From positions 1-8,730 of the forward strand of contig JAGPFK010000036.1 of assembly GCA_018056585.1 (NCBI GenBank): a stretch of 8,730 nucleotides of DNA, in the 5' to 3' direction. Source of the DNA: Clostridia bacterium (GTDB lineage: Bacteria > Bacillota > Clostridia > Saccharofermentanales > UBA5734). A program made the translations under genes and the position numbers. The stretch's first letter is position 1; each line of letters starts with the position of its first letter. Positions 1 to 5,586 of the stretch are shown here, one piece after another. A model generated the notes under the pieces. That model had not been told where the DNA came from. It did not search any database and saw only the letters and a program-made list of their open reading frames with translations.

Positions 1-730
1 AGCTGGCGGCGATGAAGCGGCCTTGTTTGCGGCGGTCCTGTACCACATGTACAGTCAGTATGCGGAACGCCACGGTTGGTCTGTTCAGTTTGTTGATGCG
101 CACGAAACTGAAATAGGCGGGTTTAAAGAGATTATCTTCATGGTTGAAGGGAAAAACGCTTACAGCCATTTGCGCTTTGAAAGCGGAGTCCATCGCGTGC
201 AGCGTGTTCCTGTGACAGAAGCCGGCGGAAGGATTCATACGTCTACGGTGACGGTTGCCGTCCTGCCCGAAGCGGAGGATGTTGAAGTGGACATTGACCC
301 GGCTGACCTTGAGATTGATACCTTTCGGGCATCAGGCGCCGGTGGTCAGCATGTGAACCGGACCGATTCGGCCATTCGAATCACGCACAAGCCGAGCGGC
401 ATCGTGGTCACCTGTCAGGATCAGCGCTCCCAGTACAAGAACAAAGATCGAGCCATGGCGGTTTTGAAAGCGAGACTGCTGGAGCAGGAACGCATGCAGC
501 AGGAAGGCAATATTGCAAGGAACCGGCGAAACCAGATCGGGACAGGTGATCGGAGCGAACGGATCAGAACCTATAACTACCCACAGGGGCGGGTGACCGA
601 TCATCGCATCGGACTGACACTTTACCAGCTTGACGAGGTGCTGGAAGGGAATTTGGATCCGTTTATAAAGGCGCTGATGACTGCCGAGAAGAGTCGTCAA
701 AGCCAGGCACATATCCAAGAGGATGATTGA
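1..730 (+). CDS. prfA: Peptide chain release factor 1 (RF1), 5'-truncated by window edge
   Basis: RF1 recognises UAA and UAG stop codons in the ribosomal A site and triggers hydrolysis of peptidyl-tRNA. The frame is open from base 2 (first full codons read AGGDEAA, a conserved RF1 segment), so the TTG at 23 is not the true start. About 242 residues are visible; from the family's usual length of about 355-360, roughly 115 N-terminal residues lie upstream. The catalytic GGQ is at bases 341-349 within GAGGQHVNRTDSAIRITH. The tripeptide that reads the stop codon is PVT at 209-217, in the place of the usual RF1 PAT and unlike the RF2 SPF, which favours RF1. The RTYNYPQGRVTDHRI block follows the GGQ domain as in other RF1s. 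The TGA stop overlaps the TTG start of the next gene. No prmC, which encodes the GGQ methyltransferase and often follows prfA, is present here. Confidence 0.96.
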   Translation, partial: AGGDEAALFAAVLYHMYSQYAERHGWSVQFVDAHETEIGGFKEIIFMVEGKNAYSHLRFESGVHRVQRVPVTEAGGRIHTSTVTVAVLPEAEDVEVDIDPADLEIDTFRASGAGGQHVNRTDSAIRITHKPSGIVVTCQDQRSQYKNKDRAMAVLKARLLEQERMQQEGNIARNRRNQIGTGDRSERIRTYNYPQGRVTDHRIGLTLYQLDEVLEGNLDPFIKALMTAEKSRQSQAHIQEDD

Positions 731-1833
731 AGAAAGCCGTGTGTTCATTGAAAACAATCGTCATTCGCGTTGATGCAAAAAACCCGGAGGATACTTTACT
801 GAAACCGGCGGCCGAGGCCTTAAAAAAAGGCGAATTGGTGGCTTTCCCGACGGAAACGGTGTATGGGCTGGGCGCCAATGCCCTAAAACCGGACGCCGTC
901 GCTTCTATTTTCAGGGTAAAAGGAAGACCTGCTGACAATCCACTGATTGTCCATGTGGCGGATCCGGCCGGCCTTGAGCCGTTGGTTTCGGAAGTAACGC
1001 CTTTGGCGCGAAAACTTCTTGCCTTTATGCCGGGCCCGCTGACATTGGTCTTGCGGCGCTCAAAACAAGTTCCGGATCTGGTCACGGCCGGACTGGACAC
1101 AGTGGCCGTTCGAATGCCGGATCATCCGGTTGCAAGGCGGCTGATCGAACTTTCCGGCGTCCCTGTTGCGGCCCCATCCGCCAACCGATCGGGACGCCCA
1201 AGCCCGACGCAGGCCTGGCATGTGCTGCAGGACCTGGACGGCCGCATCCCTTATTTGGTCGACGGAGGACCCTGCCAATATGGGTTGGAGTCAACCGTTG
1301 TTGATGTGACCGGACCCAAACCTGTTATCCTGAGGCCAGGCAGCATAACGGCCGCCATGATTCTTTCTGTTACCGGCGTTTCGCCTGTTTTACAAGACAC
1401 AGCCGATGCCGATGTTCCCCGCGCTCCCGGAATGAAGTACCGTCATTACGCGCCCAAAGCGCGTGTGGCCATTGTTGATGAATCGACCGGGCCGGCGATC
1501 GCGGCGAAGATTCGCGGCTTGATTTCAAATGGTAAACGGATCGGCGTGTTTGCCTGTGAACGCCTGATCCGTGAAATGGGGTTGTCCTGTATCCCGGTGG
1601 ATGCCCATACAGAAAAAGCAACTGTACCGGCTGACGGTGCTTGTTTTAGCCTCGTATACGGACCGGAACCGGATGCGGAAAAGGCCGGTCAGGCTTTATT
1701 CGACGCCTTGCGGACACTCGACAGCCTAGGCTGTGATCTCATTATTGCAGAAGGCCTTCCAGCCGAGGGGATTGGCTCTGCCTACATGAACCGATTACGC
1801 AAGGCAGCCTGTCTGGATGAGAAGACCCTTTAA
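727..1833 (+). CDS. L-threonylcarbamoyladenylate synthase, two-domain Sua5/YwlC type
   Basis: The enzyme makes threonylcarbamoyl-AMP from threonine, bicarbonate and ATP, the first step of t6A37 modification in ANN-decoding tRNAs; the TsaD complex then transfers the group. The 368-residue protein has an N-terminal YrdC/TsaC domain (about 20-210) with PTETVYGLGANAL (41-53), KGRPADNPLIVHV (65-77) and SANRSGRPSPT (151-161). The linker PGMKYRHYAP (234-243) leads into a C-terminal Sua5 domain that ends in EGIGSAYMNRLRKAA (about 347-361). This is the long form (B. subtilis YwlC), not the short E. coli TsaC. The TTG at 727 is chosen because AAGAGG (717-722) lies just upstream and because the start overlaps the prfA stop, implying coupled translation; a GTG at 739 is an alternative. 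Function is confident from motifs; the exact start is less so. Confidence 0.95.
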   Translation: MKKAVCSLKTIVIRVDAKNPEDTLLKPAAEALKKGELVAFPTETVYGLGANALKPDAVASIFRVKGRPADNPLIVHVADPAGLEPLVSEVTPLARKLLAFMPGPLTLVLRRSKQVPDLVTAGLDTVAVRMPDHPVARRLIELSGVPVAAPSANRSGRPSPTQAWHVLQDLDGRIPYLVDGGPCQYGLESTVVDVTGPKPVILRPGSITAAMILSVTGVSPVLQDTADADVPRAPGMKYRHYAPKARVAIVDESTGPAIAAKIRGLISNGKRIGVFACERLIREMGLSCIPVDAHTEKATVPADGACFSLVYGPEPDAEKAGQALFDALRTLDSLGCDLIIAEGLPAEGIGSAYMNRLRKAACLDEKTL

Positions 1834-1834
1834 A

Positions 1835-1840
1835 AGGAGG
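1835..1840 (+). promoter_or_regulatory. Ribosome binding site that fixes the GTG start of the YwlE-like gene
   Basis: A perfect AGGAGG lies seven bases before the GTG at 1848 and directly after the TAA of the upstream gene. It supports the GTG start and therefore the reality of an N-terminal extension of about 35 residues. The next in-frame GTG (1917) has no comparable site. Confidence 0.85.
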
Positions 1841-1847
1841 AATAAGA

Positions 1848-2426
1848 GTGAGTCAAGAATCAGATCAAACAGCGTGTCCAGGCACCCCGGCAGAATCAGA
1901 GGATCAAAGACCGGAAGTGGAAACGGAACCGGTACAAGCCGGACAAGCAAGACTGCTTTTGTTTGTCTGCACCGGCAATACCTGTCGCAGTCCGATGGCG
2001 GCTGCTCTCTTTAATCATTTTTATGCAGGAGGGAAATATCACGCTGAATCGGCCGGGTTGGCTGCTGTGGAAGGCGAGCCGGCATCAACGGAAGCCGTGC
2101 TGGTGATGCAGCGCCTCTACGGGTTGGATCTGAGCACGCATCGTTCGCGATCCATTTTCGGAGTGTTAACCGAACAGAACGCAGACCTCATCCTGACCAT
2201 GACACGCAGCCAGCAGCGTTTGTTGCAGCAATTGATTCCAGAATTGGCTGACAGGGTTTTAACATTATCTGAAGCAGCCGGCTTGCCCGCTGAGGATGTC
2301 ATCGATCCCTTTGGCCAAAAAGAGGACGCATATGAACAAACCGCATTTGAGTTGGCTGAATTGGTTTTTCGATTGGCCAGCCGGCTGGATGAAAATAATG
2401 GCTCTGGGCAAAAGACAGAAGCATAA
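1848..2426 (+). CDS. ywlE: Low-molecular-weight phosphatase, likely YwlE-type protein-arginine phosphatase
   Basis: This is a cytoplasmic member of the LMW-PTP fold. The active-site loop CTGNTCRS (residues 41-48) contains the CX5R motif, with nucleophile C41 and phosphate-binding R47. The general-acid motif DPF(G) is at 153-156. The residue at position 45 is Thr, where classical tyrosine phosphatases usually carry Ile (CLGNICRS). In B. subtilis YwlE this Thr is known to favour phosphoarginine, so arginine-phosphatase activity opposing a McsB-type kinase is inferred; no mcsB is in the window. The core is preceded by about 35 Glu/Gln/Pro-rich residues not found in the roughly 150-residue family members, giving 192 residues in all. 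It follows the Sua5 gene by 14 bases with a strong RBS, an arrangement like B. subtilis, where ywlC and ywlE are near neighbours. No terminator is visible after it. Confidence 0.9.
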   Translation: MSQESDQTACPGTPAESEDQRPEVETEPVQAGQARLLLFVCTGNTCRSPMAAALFNHFYAGGKYHAESAGLAAVEGEPASTEAVLVMQRLYGLDLSTHRSRSIFGVLTEQNADLILTMTRSQQRLLQQLIPELADRVLTLSEAAGLPAEDVIDPFGQKEDAYEQTAFELAELVFRLASRLDENNGSGQKTEA

Positions 2427-2431
2427 TAAAG

Positions 2432-2452
2432 AGCTAAACTAAAAGCTAAACT
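2432..2452 (+). repeat. Short direct repeat AGCTAAACT upstream of the rpsF promoter
   Basis: Two copies of AGCTAAACT (2432-2440 and 2444-2452) start 12 bases apart in an A-rich tract just upstream of the -35 box at 2471. The tract could act as an UP-like element or be chance; nothing in the sequence shows a function. Confidence 0.35.
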
Positions 2453-2470
2453 GAAAAAGGAAGTTTTGTC

Positions 2471-2499
2471 TTGACGGATTTTGAGTGTCATGCTATAGT
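2471..2499 (+). promoter_or_regulatory. Sigma-A-type extended -10 promoter for rpsF-ssb-rpsR
   Basis: TTGACG (2471-2476) and TATAGT (2494-2499) are separated by exactly 17 bases, and TG at 2491-2492 gives an extended -10 (TGCTATAGT). Transcription would start near 2506, leaving a leader of about 75 bases before rpsF. This is the best promoter in the window and fits a highly expressed ribosomal-protein operon. Confidence 0.85.
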
Positions 2500-2530
2500 C
2501 TGGTGTGCTGTGCTCAAACACAGAAGAATA

Positions 2531-2572
2531 TCCTCGCTCTGCCATGAGGGCAGAGCCGTTTAGTCCAGGAGG
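2531..2572 (+). promoter_or_regulatory. Candidate S6:S18-type autoregulatory leader of rpsF
   Basis: An 8-bp perfect hairpin pairs GCTCTGCC (2536-2543) with GGCAGAGC (2549-2556) around the loop ATGAG. CCG (2556-2558) sits at its 3' foot. CCTC (2532-2535), directly before the hairpin, can pair with GAGG (2569-2572), which is part of the rpsF Shine-Dalgarno, leaving CCG plus a short stretch on the 3' side between the helices. Known rpsF leaders that bind S6:S18 have a hairpin with an unpaired CCG mimicking the S18 site in 16S rRNA. The match is by eye, so the assignment is inference. The hairpin has no T-tract and is not a terminator. Confidence 0.55.
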
Positions 2573-2580
2573 TGAACCAT

Positions 2581-2868
2581 TTGCAAAGGCAATATGAAGT
2601 CGTCTACATTTTAAATCCGACGATGGATGAAGAAGCAATCAATACAACGATGGAGAAGATCCAGACGCTGATTGAATCATCCGCAACGGTGGAAAAGGTC
2701 GATGTCTGGGGCCGTCGTAAGCTTGCTTATGAAATTGACGATCAAAAAGAAGGTCATTATGTTTTGATCAATTTTAGTGCGGAACCTGATTTTCCAAAGG
2801 AGCTCGAGCGTGTGCTCAAAATTACGGACGGCGTCCTGAGGTATTTGATTGTCCGCACAGATGACTGA
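2581..2868 (+). CDS. rpsF: 30S ribosomal protein S6
   Basis: S6 is a small-subunit protein that binds 16S rRNA together with S18 in the platform. The TTG at 2581 is chosen as start because AGGAGG (2567-2572) lies eight bases upstream and the product then begins MQRQYEVVYILNP, matching the usual S6 N-terminus; the upstream in-frame GTG at 2572 lies inside the Shine-Dalgarno. The protein is 95 residues, normal for the family, with the conserved block DVWGRRKLAYEID (41-53) followed by EGHYVLINF. It is the first gene of the rpsF-ssb-rpsR operon, with its own promoter and a probable feedback leader. The stop overlaps a small hairpin before ssb. Confidence 0.96.
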   Translation: MQRQYEVVYILNPTMDEEAINTTMEKIQTLIESSATVEKVDVWGRRKLAYEIDDQKEGHYVLINFSAEPDFPKELERVLKITDGVLRYLIVRTDD

Positions 2869-2891
2869 ATGCAGTCAGAAAGGCGGCGAGC

Positions 2892-3332
2892 ATGAACAAA
2901 GCAATTTTGATGGGAAGACTGACACGTGATCCCGAACTGAGGATGACAGCCAATCAAATTCCGGTGTGTTCTTTTACATTGGCTGTGGACCGGCGCTTTA
3001 AAAACGCAAATGGCGAGCGGCAAACAGACTTTATTCCCATTGTTGCCTGGAGGCAACAGGCAGAATTTGCAAGTAAGTATTTCCGTAAAGGATCCCGCAT
3101 GGCCGTGGTTGGCAACATCCAGACGAGAAGTTGGGATGACGCGGAAGGGAAACGTCATAGTGTGACAGAAGTGATCGCTGACGAGATTTATTTTACCGAG
3201 TCTAAGAAAAGCAGCGAAGCTTTTACCGCAGAACCTGCTGAACAAATGACTGAAATCGCCCAGGATAATGGCACTGAAGGCTTTTTCCCGGGTCCGGATG
3301 ATGGCACAACGCTGCCCTTTGACCTTTCTTAA
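2892..3332 (+). CDS. ssb: Single-stranded DNA-binding protein
   Basis: SSB coats single-stranded DNA in replication, recombination and repair, and recruits partners through its C-terminal tip. The protein has 146 residues. The OB fold spans about 1-104, starting MNKAILMGRLTRDPELR and including TDFIPIVAWRQQAEFASKYFRKG and the aromatic residues W53 and W81. A linker of about 30 residues rich in Glu, Ala and Thr follows. The tail is GPDDGTTLPFDLS: the acidic residues and PF are present, but three more residues follow the Phe and the acidic run is short, unlike the usual DDDIPF end. The ATG at 2892 has a modest RBS (AAAGG at about 2879-2883), 23 bases after the rpsF stop. Its place between rpsF and rpsR is the standard Bacillota arrangement. 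Confidence 0.96.
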   Translation: MNKAILMGRLTRDPELRMTANQIPVCSFTLAVDRRFKNANGERQTDFIPIVAWRQQAEFASKYFRKGSRMAVVGNIQTRSWDDAEGKRHSVTEVIADEIYFTESKKSSEAFTAEPAEQMTEIAQDNGTEGFFPGPDDGTTLPFDLS

Positions 3333-3364
3333 CATCAAATCAGAAGTGAAAGGAGATAAAATTC

Positions 3365-3619
3365 ATGGCAGAAGCGAAACGCAACGAGGCTTCTTATACG
3401 AGGCCGAGGCGGTCCAGGCGCAAAGTATGTGTATTCTGCGCTGAGAAAATAGACCCGATCGATTATAAAGACGTAGCCAGGCTCCGTAAATTTATATCAG
3501 AACGCGGTAAAATCCTGCCCAAGCGCATGACCGGTAATTGTGCCCGCCATCAGCGGGAAATGACGATCGCCATCAAGCGTGCACGACATCTTGCTCTGTT
3601 ACCGTTTACCGGCGAATAG
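3365..3619 (+). CDS. rpsR: 30S ribosomal protein S18, Cys-retaining form
   Basis: S18 forms a heterodimer with S6 on the 16S rRNA platform. It has 84 residues, with a basic N-terminus (RPRRSRRK) and the conserved core IDYKDVARLRKFISERGKI and IKRARHLALLPF. C22, C25, C59 and H62 form a CxxC...CxxH set suggestive of the zinc-binding (C+) variant known for S18; zinc binding is inferred. The start ATG has AGGAG (3351-3355) nine bases upstream. It is the last gene of the operon and is followed 12 bases later by a strong intrinsic terminator. Together with S6 it may bind the leader RNA upstream of rpsF. Confidence 0.97.
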   Translation: MAEAKRNEASYTRPRRSRRKVCVFCAEKIDPIDYKDVARLRKFISERGKILPKRMTGNCARHQREMTIAIKRARHLALLPFTGE

Positions 3620-3631
3620 AAAAGCAGATTG

Positions 3632-3674
3632 AAAAAGCCGCGGCTGTTCTGACGAGGAGCCGCGGCTTTTTTTT
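3632..3674 (+). terminator. Rho-independent terminator of rpsF-ssb-rpsR
   Basis: A 14-bp perfect stem pairs AAAAAGCCGCGGCT (3632-3645) with its complement at 3658-3671 across a 12-base loop. A run of eight T (3667-3674) ends the structure. The inner ten bases of each arm, AGCCGCGGCT, are also self-complementary. The A-run before and T-run after the stem mean it could act in both directions, although no gene converges on it here. Confidence 0.93.
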
Positions 3675-3680
3675 GTTGCG

Positions 3681-3692
3681 TGCCTGCAGGCA
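3681..3692. repeat. Perfect 12-bp palindrome in the rplI promoter region
   Basis: TGCCTGCAGGCA is its own reverse complement and lies where the -35 box of the rplI promoter would fall. It could be an operator, but a 12-bp palindrome is expected about twice by chance in a window of this size. Confidence 0.3.
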
Positions 3693-3702
3693 GGCCAATT
3701 TA

Positions 3703-3711
3703 TGTTACAAT
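3703..3711 (+). promoter_or_regulatory. Extended -10 promoter for rplI-dnaB-tilS
   Basis: TGTTACAAT matches the extended -10 pattern TGnTATAAT with one mismatch (TACAAT at 3706-3711). The -35 position (about 3683-3688) shows no good match, as is common for extended -10 promoters. It lies just after the rpsR terminator and about 38 bases before rplI, with transcription expected to start near 3718. Confidence 0.65.
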
Positions 3712-3748
3712 CAAGAAAGAAACGTGCTGTCCGAGAGGAGGAGTGCTT

Positions 3749-4192
3749 GTGAAAGTTATTTTGCTTCAGGAAGTCAAAGGGTTGGGTAAACCAGACGACA
3801 TTGTCGACGTGAGTGATGGTTACGCACGGAATTATTTATTTCGCAAAAAATTGGCGATTGAAGCTACCCCATCCAATTTGAATGTGATTCAAATGAAAAA
3901 ACAAGCTGAAGCGGCACGACAGGATCGGGCGTTGGAAAAAGCCCGCGAAACAGCTGCTCAAATTGACGGAAAGCTGTTTACCATTCCGATGAAATGCGGC
4001 GAAGGCGGCCGCCTTTATGGTTCGTTGACAACCATGGATGTTGCCGATGCGCTTTTAAAAGAAGGATACAAAGTGGACAAACGCGGCATCACCATCCCCG
4101 GACAGGTCAAGACATTGGGTGACTATGATGTAGTGGTGCGTTTGCATCCCGAGGTCACCGCGCACATCAAAATCCGACTGGTCGCCGCTTAG
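3749..4192 (+). CDS. rplI: 50S ribosomal protein L9
   Basis: L9 is an elongated large-subunit protein that binds 23S rRNA near the base of the L1 stalk. The GTG at 3749 is chosen because AGGAGG (3736-3741) lies seven bases upstream and the product begins MKVILLQEVKGLGK, the standard L9 start; the open frame continues upstream without biological meaning. The protein is 147 residues. The N-terminal domain (1-about 52) has GKPDDIVDVSDGYARNYLFRKKLA, followed by a charged connecting helix (about 48-75). The C-terminal rRNA-binding domain carries CGEGGRLYGSLTTMDVADAL (about 83-102). It leads an operon with dnaB, 11 bases downstream, a pairing conserved in Bacillota. The gdpP gene that often precedes rplI in this phylum is absent. 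Confidence 0.96.
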   Translation: MKVILLQEVKGLGKPDDIVDVSDGYARNYLFRKKLAIEATPSNLNVIQMKKQAEAARQDRALEKARETAAQIDGKLFTIPMKCGEGGRLYGSLTTMDVADALLKEGYKVDKRGITIPGQVKTLGDYDVVVRLHPEVTAHIKIRLVAA

Positions 4193-4203
4193 GGAGGTCA
4201 TTC

Positions 4204-5586
4204 ATGGCGTCAGATGCCATCCAATTAATCCCAGGGGGCAAAGTGCCTCCTCATAATCTGCAGGCCGAACAATCGGTTCTGGGCTGTGCCTTATCCGGCG
4301 AAAGGCCTTTGGCTGAAATCACGGCTTTGTTAAAAACGGAAGACTTTTACAGGCCGCAGCACCGCCTGATTTATGATGCGATCTGTGCCCTGTATATGGA
4401 CAGCAAACCGGTCGATATCATTACGGTAACCGATCTGCTTGAAAGCCGTGGACAACTGGCTCAGGCAGGGGGCCTTGCTTATGTCAGTTCTCTGCCCGAC
4501 GCGGCGCCTCTTGTTGCCAATGCCGCCCATTATGCGGATCTTGTGCGTCAGAAAGCCATTTTACGACGATTGATCAGCACCATGCAGGAAATCATTGGAT
4601 TATGTTACAACGATCCTGACGATGCCGATATTCTGTTGGACGTGGCTGCCAGACGAATTTACGAGATCAGGGAAAACAGAGACATCAGCGGATTTGAAAG
4701 TATAAAGGACATTATGAGCCGAACGGTCAATGAGCTGGCGGCCATTGCCCGAGGAGAACCACGGCAAAAAGTCGTTTTAACGGGGTACTATCATTTGGAT
4801 AAAATCCTGGGCGGCCTGCGGCCTGGTGGGCTGACCATTGTTGCGGCGCGTCCGTCTATGGGAAAGTCAGCTTTCGCCTTGAACATTGCTCAAAAAGCGG
4901 CCACGCTCTATCGCGTTCCGGTTGCTGTTTTCAGCCTTGAGATGTCAAGGGAAGAAATCAGTAATCGGCTACTCAGCAGTCAATCTTTGGTGAATGCTCA
5001 TTTGCTTTCAACCGGCGAACTGCAGCCCGAGGATTGGGAGAAGATCGCTCGGGCTCTGCCGCTTTTGTACGCGGCTCCCATCTATATTGATGACCGATCG
5101 GGAACCAGTGTCATGGAAATGATGTCTAAATGTCGTCAGCTCAAGTTGGAAAACAAACTGGGCCTGGTGATTGTTGACTATCTGCAGCTGATGAGCAGTC
5201 ATCTTTCCCGTGTGGAAAGCCGGCAGCAGGAAATTTCGGAGATCTCAAGAACATTGAAAATCATGGCCCGGGAATTGTCTGTTCCGGTGATTGCTCTCTC
5301 TCAGCTGAGCCGGGCCTGTGAAATGCGTTCAGACAAAAGGCCATTACTGTCTGATCTGCGCGATTCAGGTGCCATTGAACAGGACGCGGATGTCGTCATA
5401 TTTCTTTACCGGGAGCAGTACTACGCCTCCGATCCGATTCTTACTGAGACAGAAGACGCCGAGGTGATTGTGGCCAAAAACAGGCAGGGCGCGACCGGAA
5501 GTCTGCATCTGGGGTGGTGGCCGAAATATACTTTATTTTTCGAAAAGGATGACGGCCGATTCCCGGAAGAACCGCCGCCGTTTTAA
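4204..5586 (+). CDS. dnaB: Replicative DNA helicase DnaB
   Basis: This hexameric 5'-to-3' helicase unwinds DNA at the replication fork; it is the DnaB family enzyme called DnaC in B. subtilis. The 460-residue protein has the N-terminal DnaB domain (about 12-120, with PPHNLQAEQSVLGC), a linker, and the RecA-like ATPase domain (about 185-450). Walker A is ARPSMGKS (215-222), the catalytic glutamate region FSLEMS has E246, Walker B is VIVDYLQLM (322-330 with D325), and ALSQLSR follows at 364-370. The SDLRDSGAIEQDAD block (from 383) supplies the probable arginine finger R386. No intein is present. The start ATG has GGGAGGT five bases upstream. The C-terminus is short and ends EEPPPF, an acidic and Phe-terminated tail. 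The stop codon abuts the tilS start with no gap. Confidence 0.97.
   Translation: MASDAIQLIPGGKVPPHNLQAEQSVLGCALSGERPLAEITALLKTEDFYRPQHRLIYDAICALYMDSKPVDIITVTDLLESRGQLAQAGGLAYVSSLPDAAPLVANAAHYADLVRQKAILRRLISTMQEIIGLCYNDPDDADILLDVAARRIYEIRENRDISGFESIKDIMSRTVNELAAIARGEPRQKVVLTGYYHLDKILGGLRPGGLTIVAARPSMGKSAFALNIAQKAATLYRVPVAVFSLEMSREEISNRLLSSQSLVNAHLLSTGELQPEDWEKIARALPLLYAAPIYIDDRSGTSVMEMMSKCRQLKLENKLGLVIVDYLQLMSSHLSRVESRQQEISEISRTLKIMARELSVPVIALSQLSRACEMRSDKRPLLSDLRDSGAIEQDADVVIFLYREQYYASDPILTETEDAEVIVAKNRQGATGSLHLGWWPKYTLFFEKDDGRFPEEPPPF

Noticed and set aside
332..757. Antisense open frame opposite prfA (and similar minus-strand frames at 663-1100, 2117-2638, 2757-3338, 8094-8474)
   Set aside because: Each lies opposite a strongly recognised + strand gene, has no family-like motif, and looks like a by-product of codon bias in the real gene.
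1817..2014. 65-codon + strand frame across the sua5-ywlE junction
   Set aside because: It overlaps both real genes in another frame and its product (Ser/Arg/Gly-rich) resembles no family.
2536..2556. Leader hairpin as an intrinsic terminator for the prfA-sua5-ywlE operon
   Set aside because: There is no T-run after it and it lies downstream of a strong promoter, inside the rpsF leader.
3680..3748. Upstream extension of L9 from a TTG at 3680
   Set aside because: It would run through the promoter and the Shine-Dalgarno; the GTG at 3749 gives the canonical MKVILLQEVKG start.
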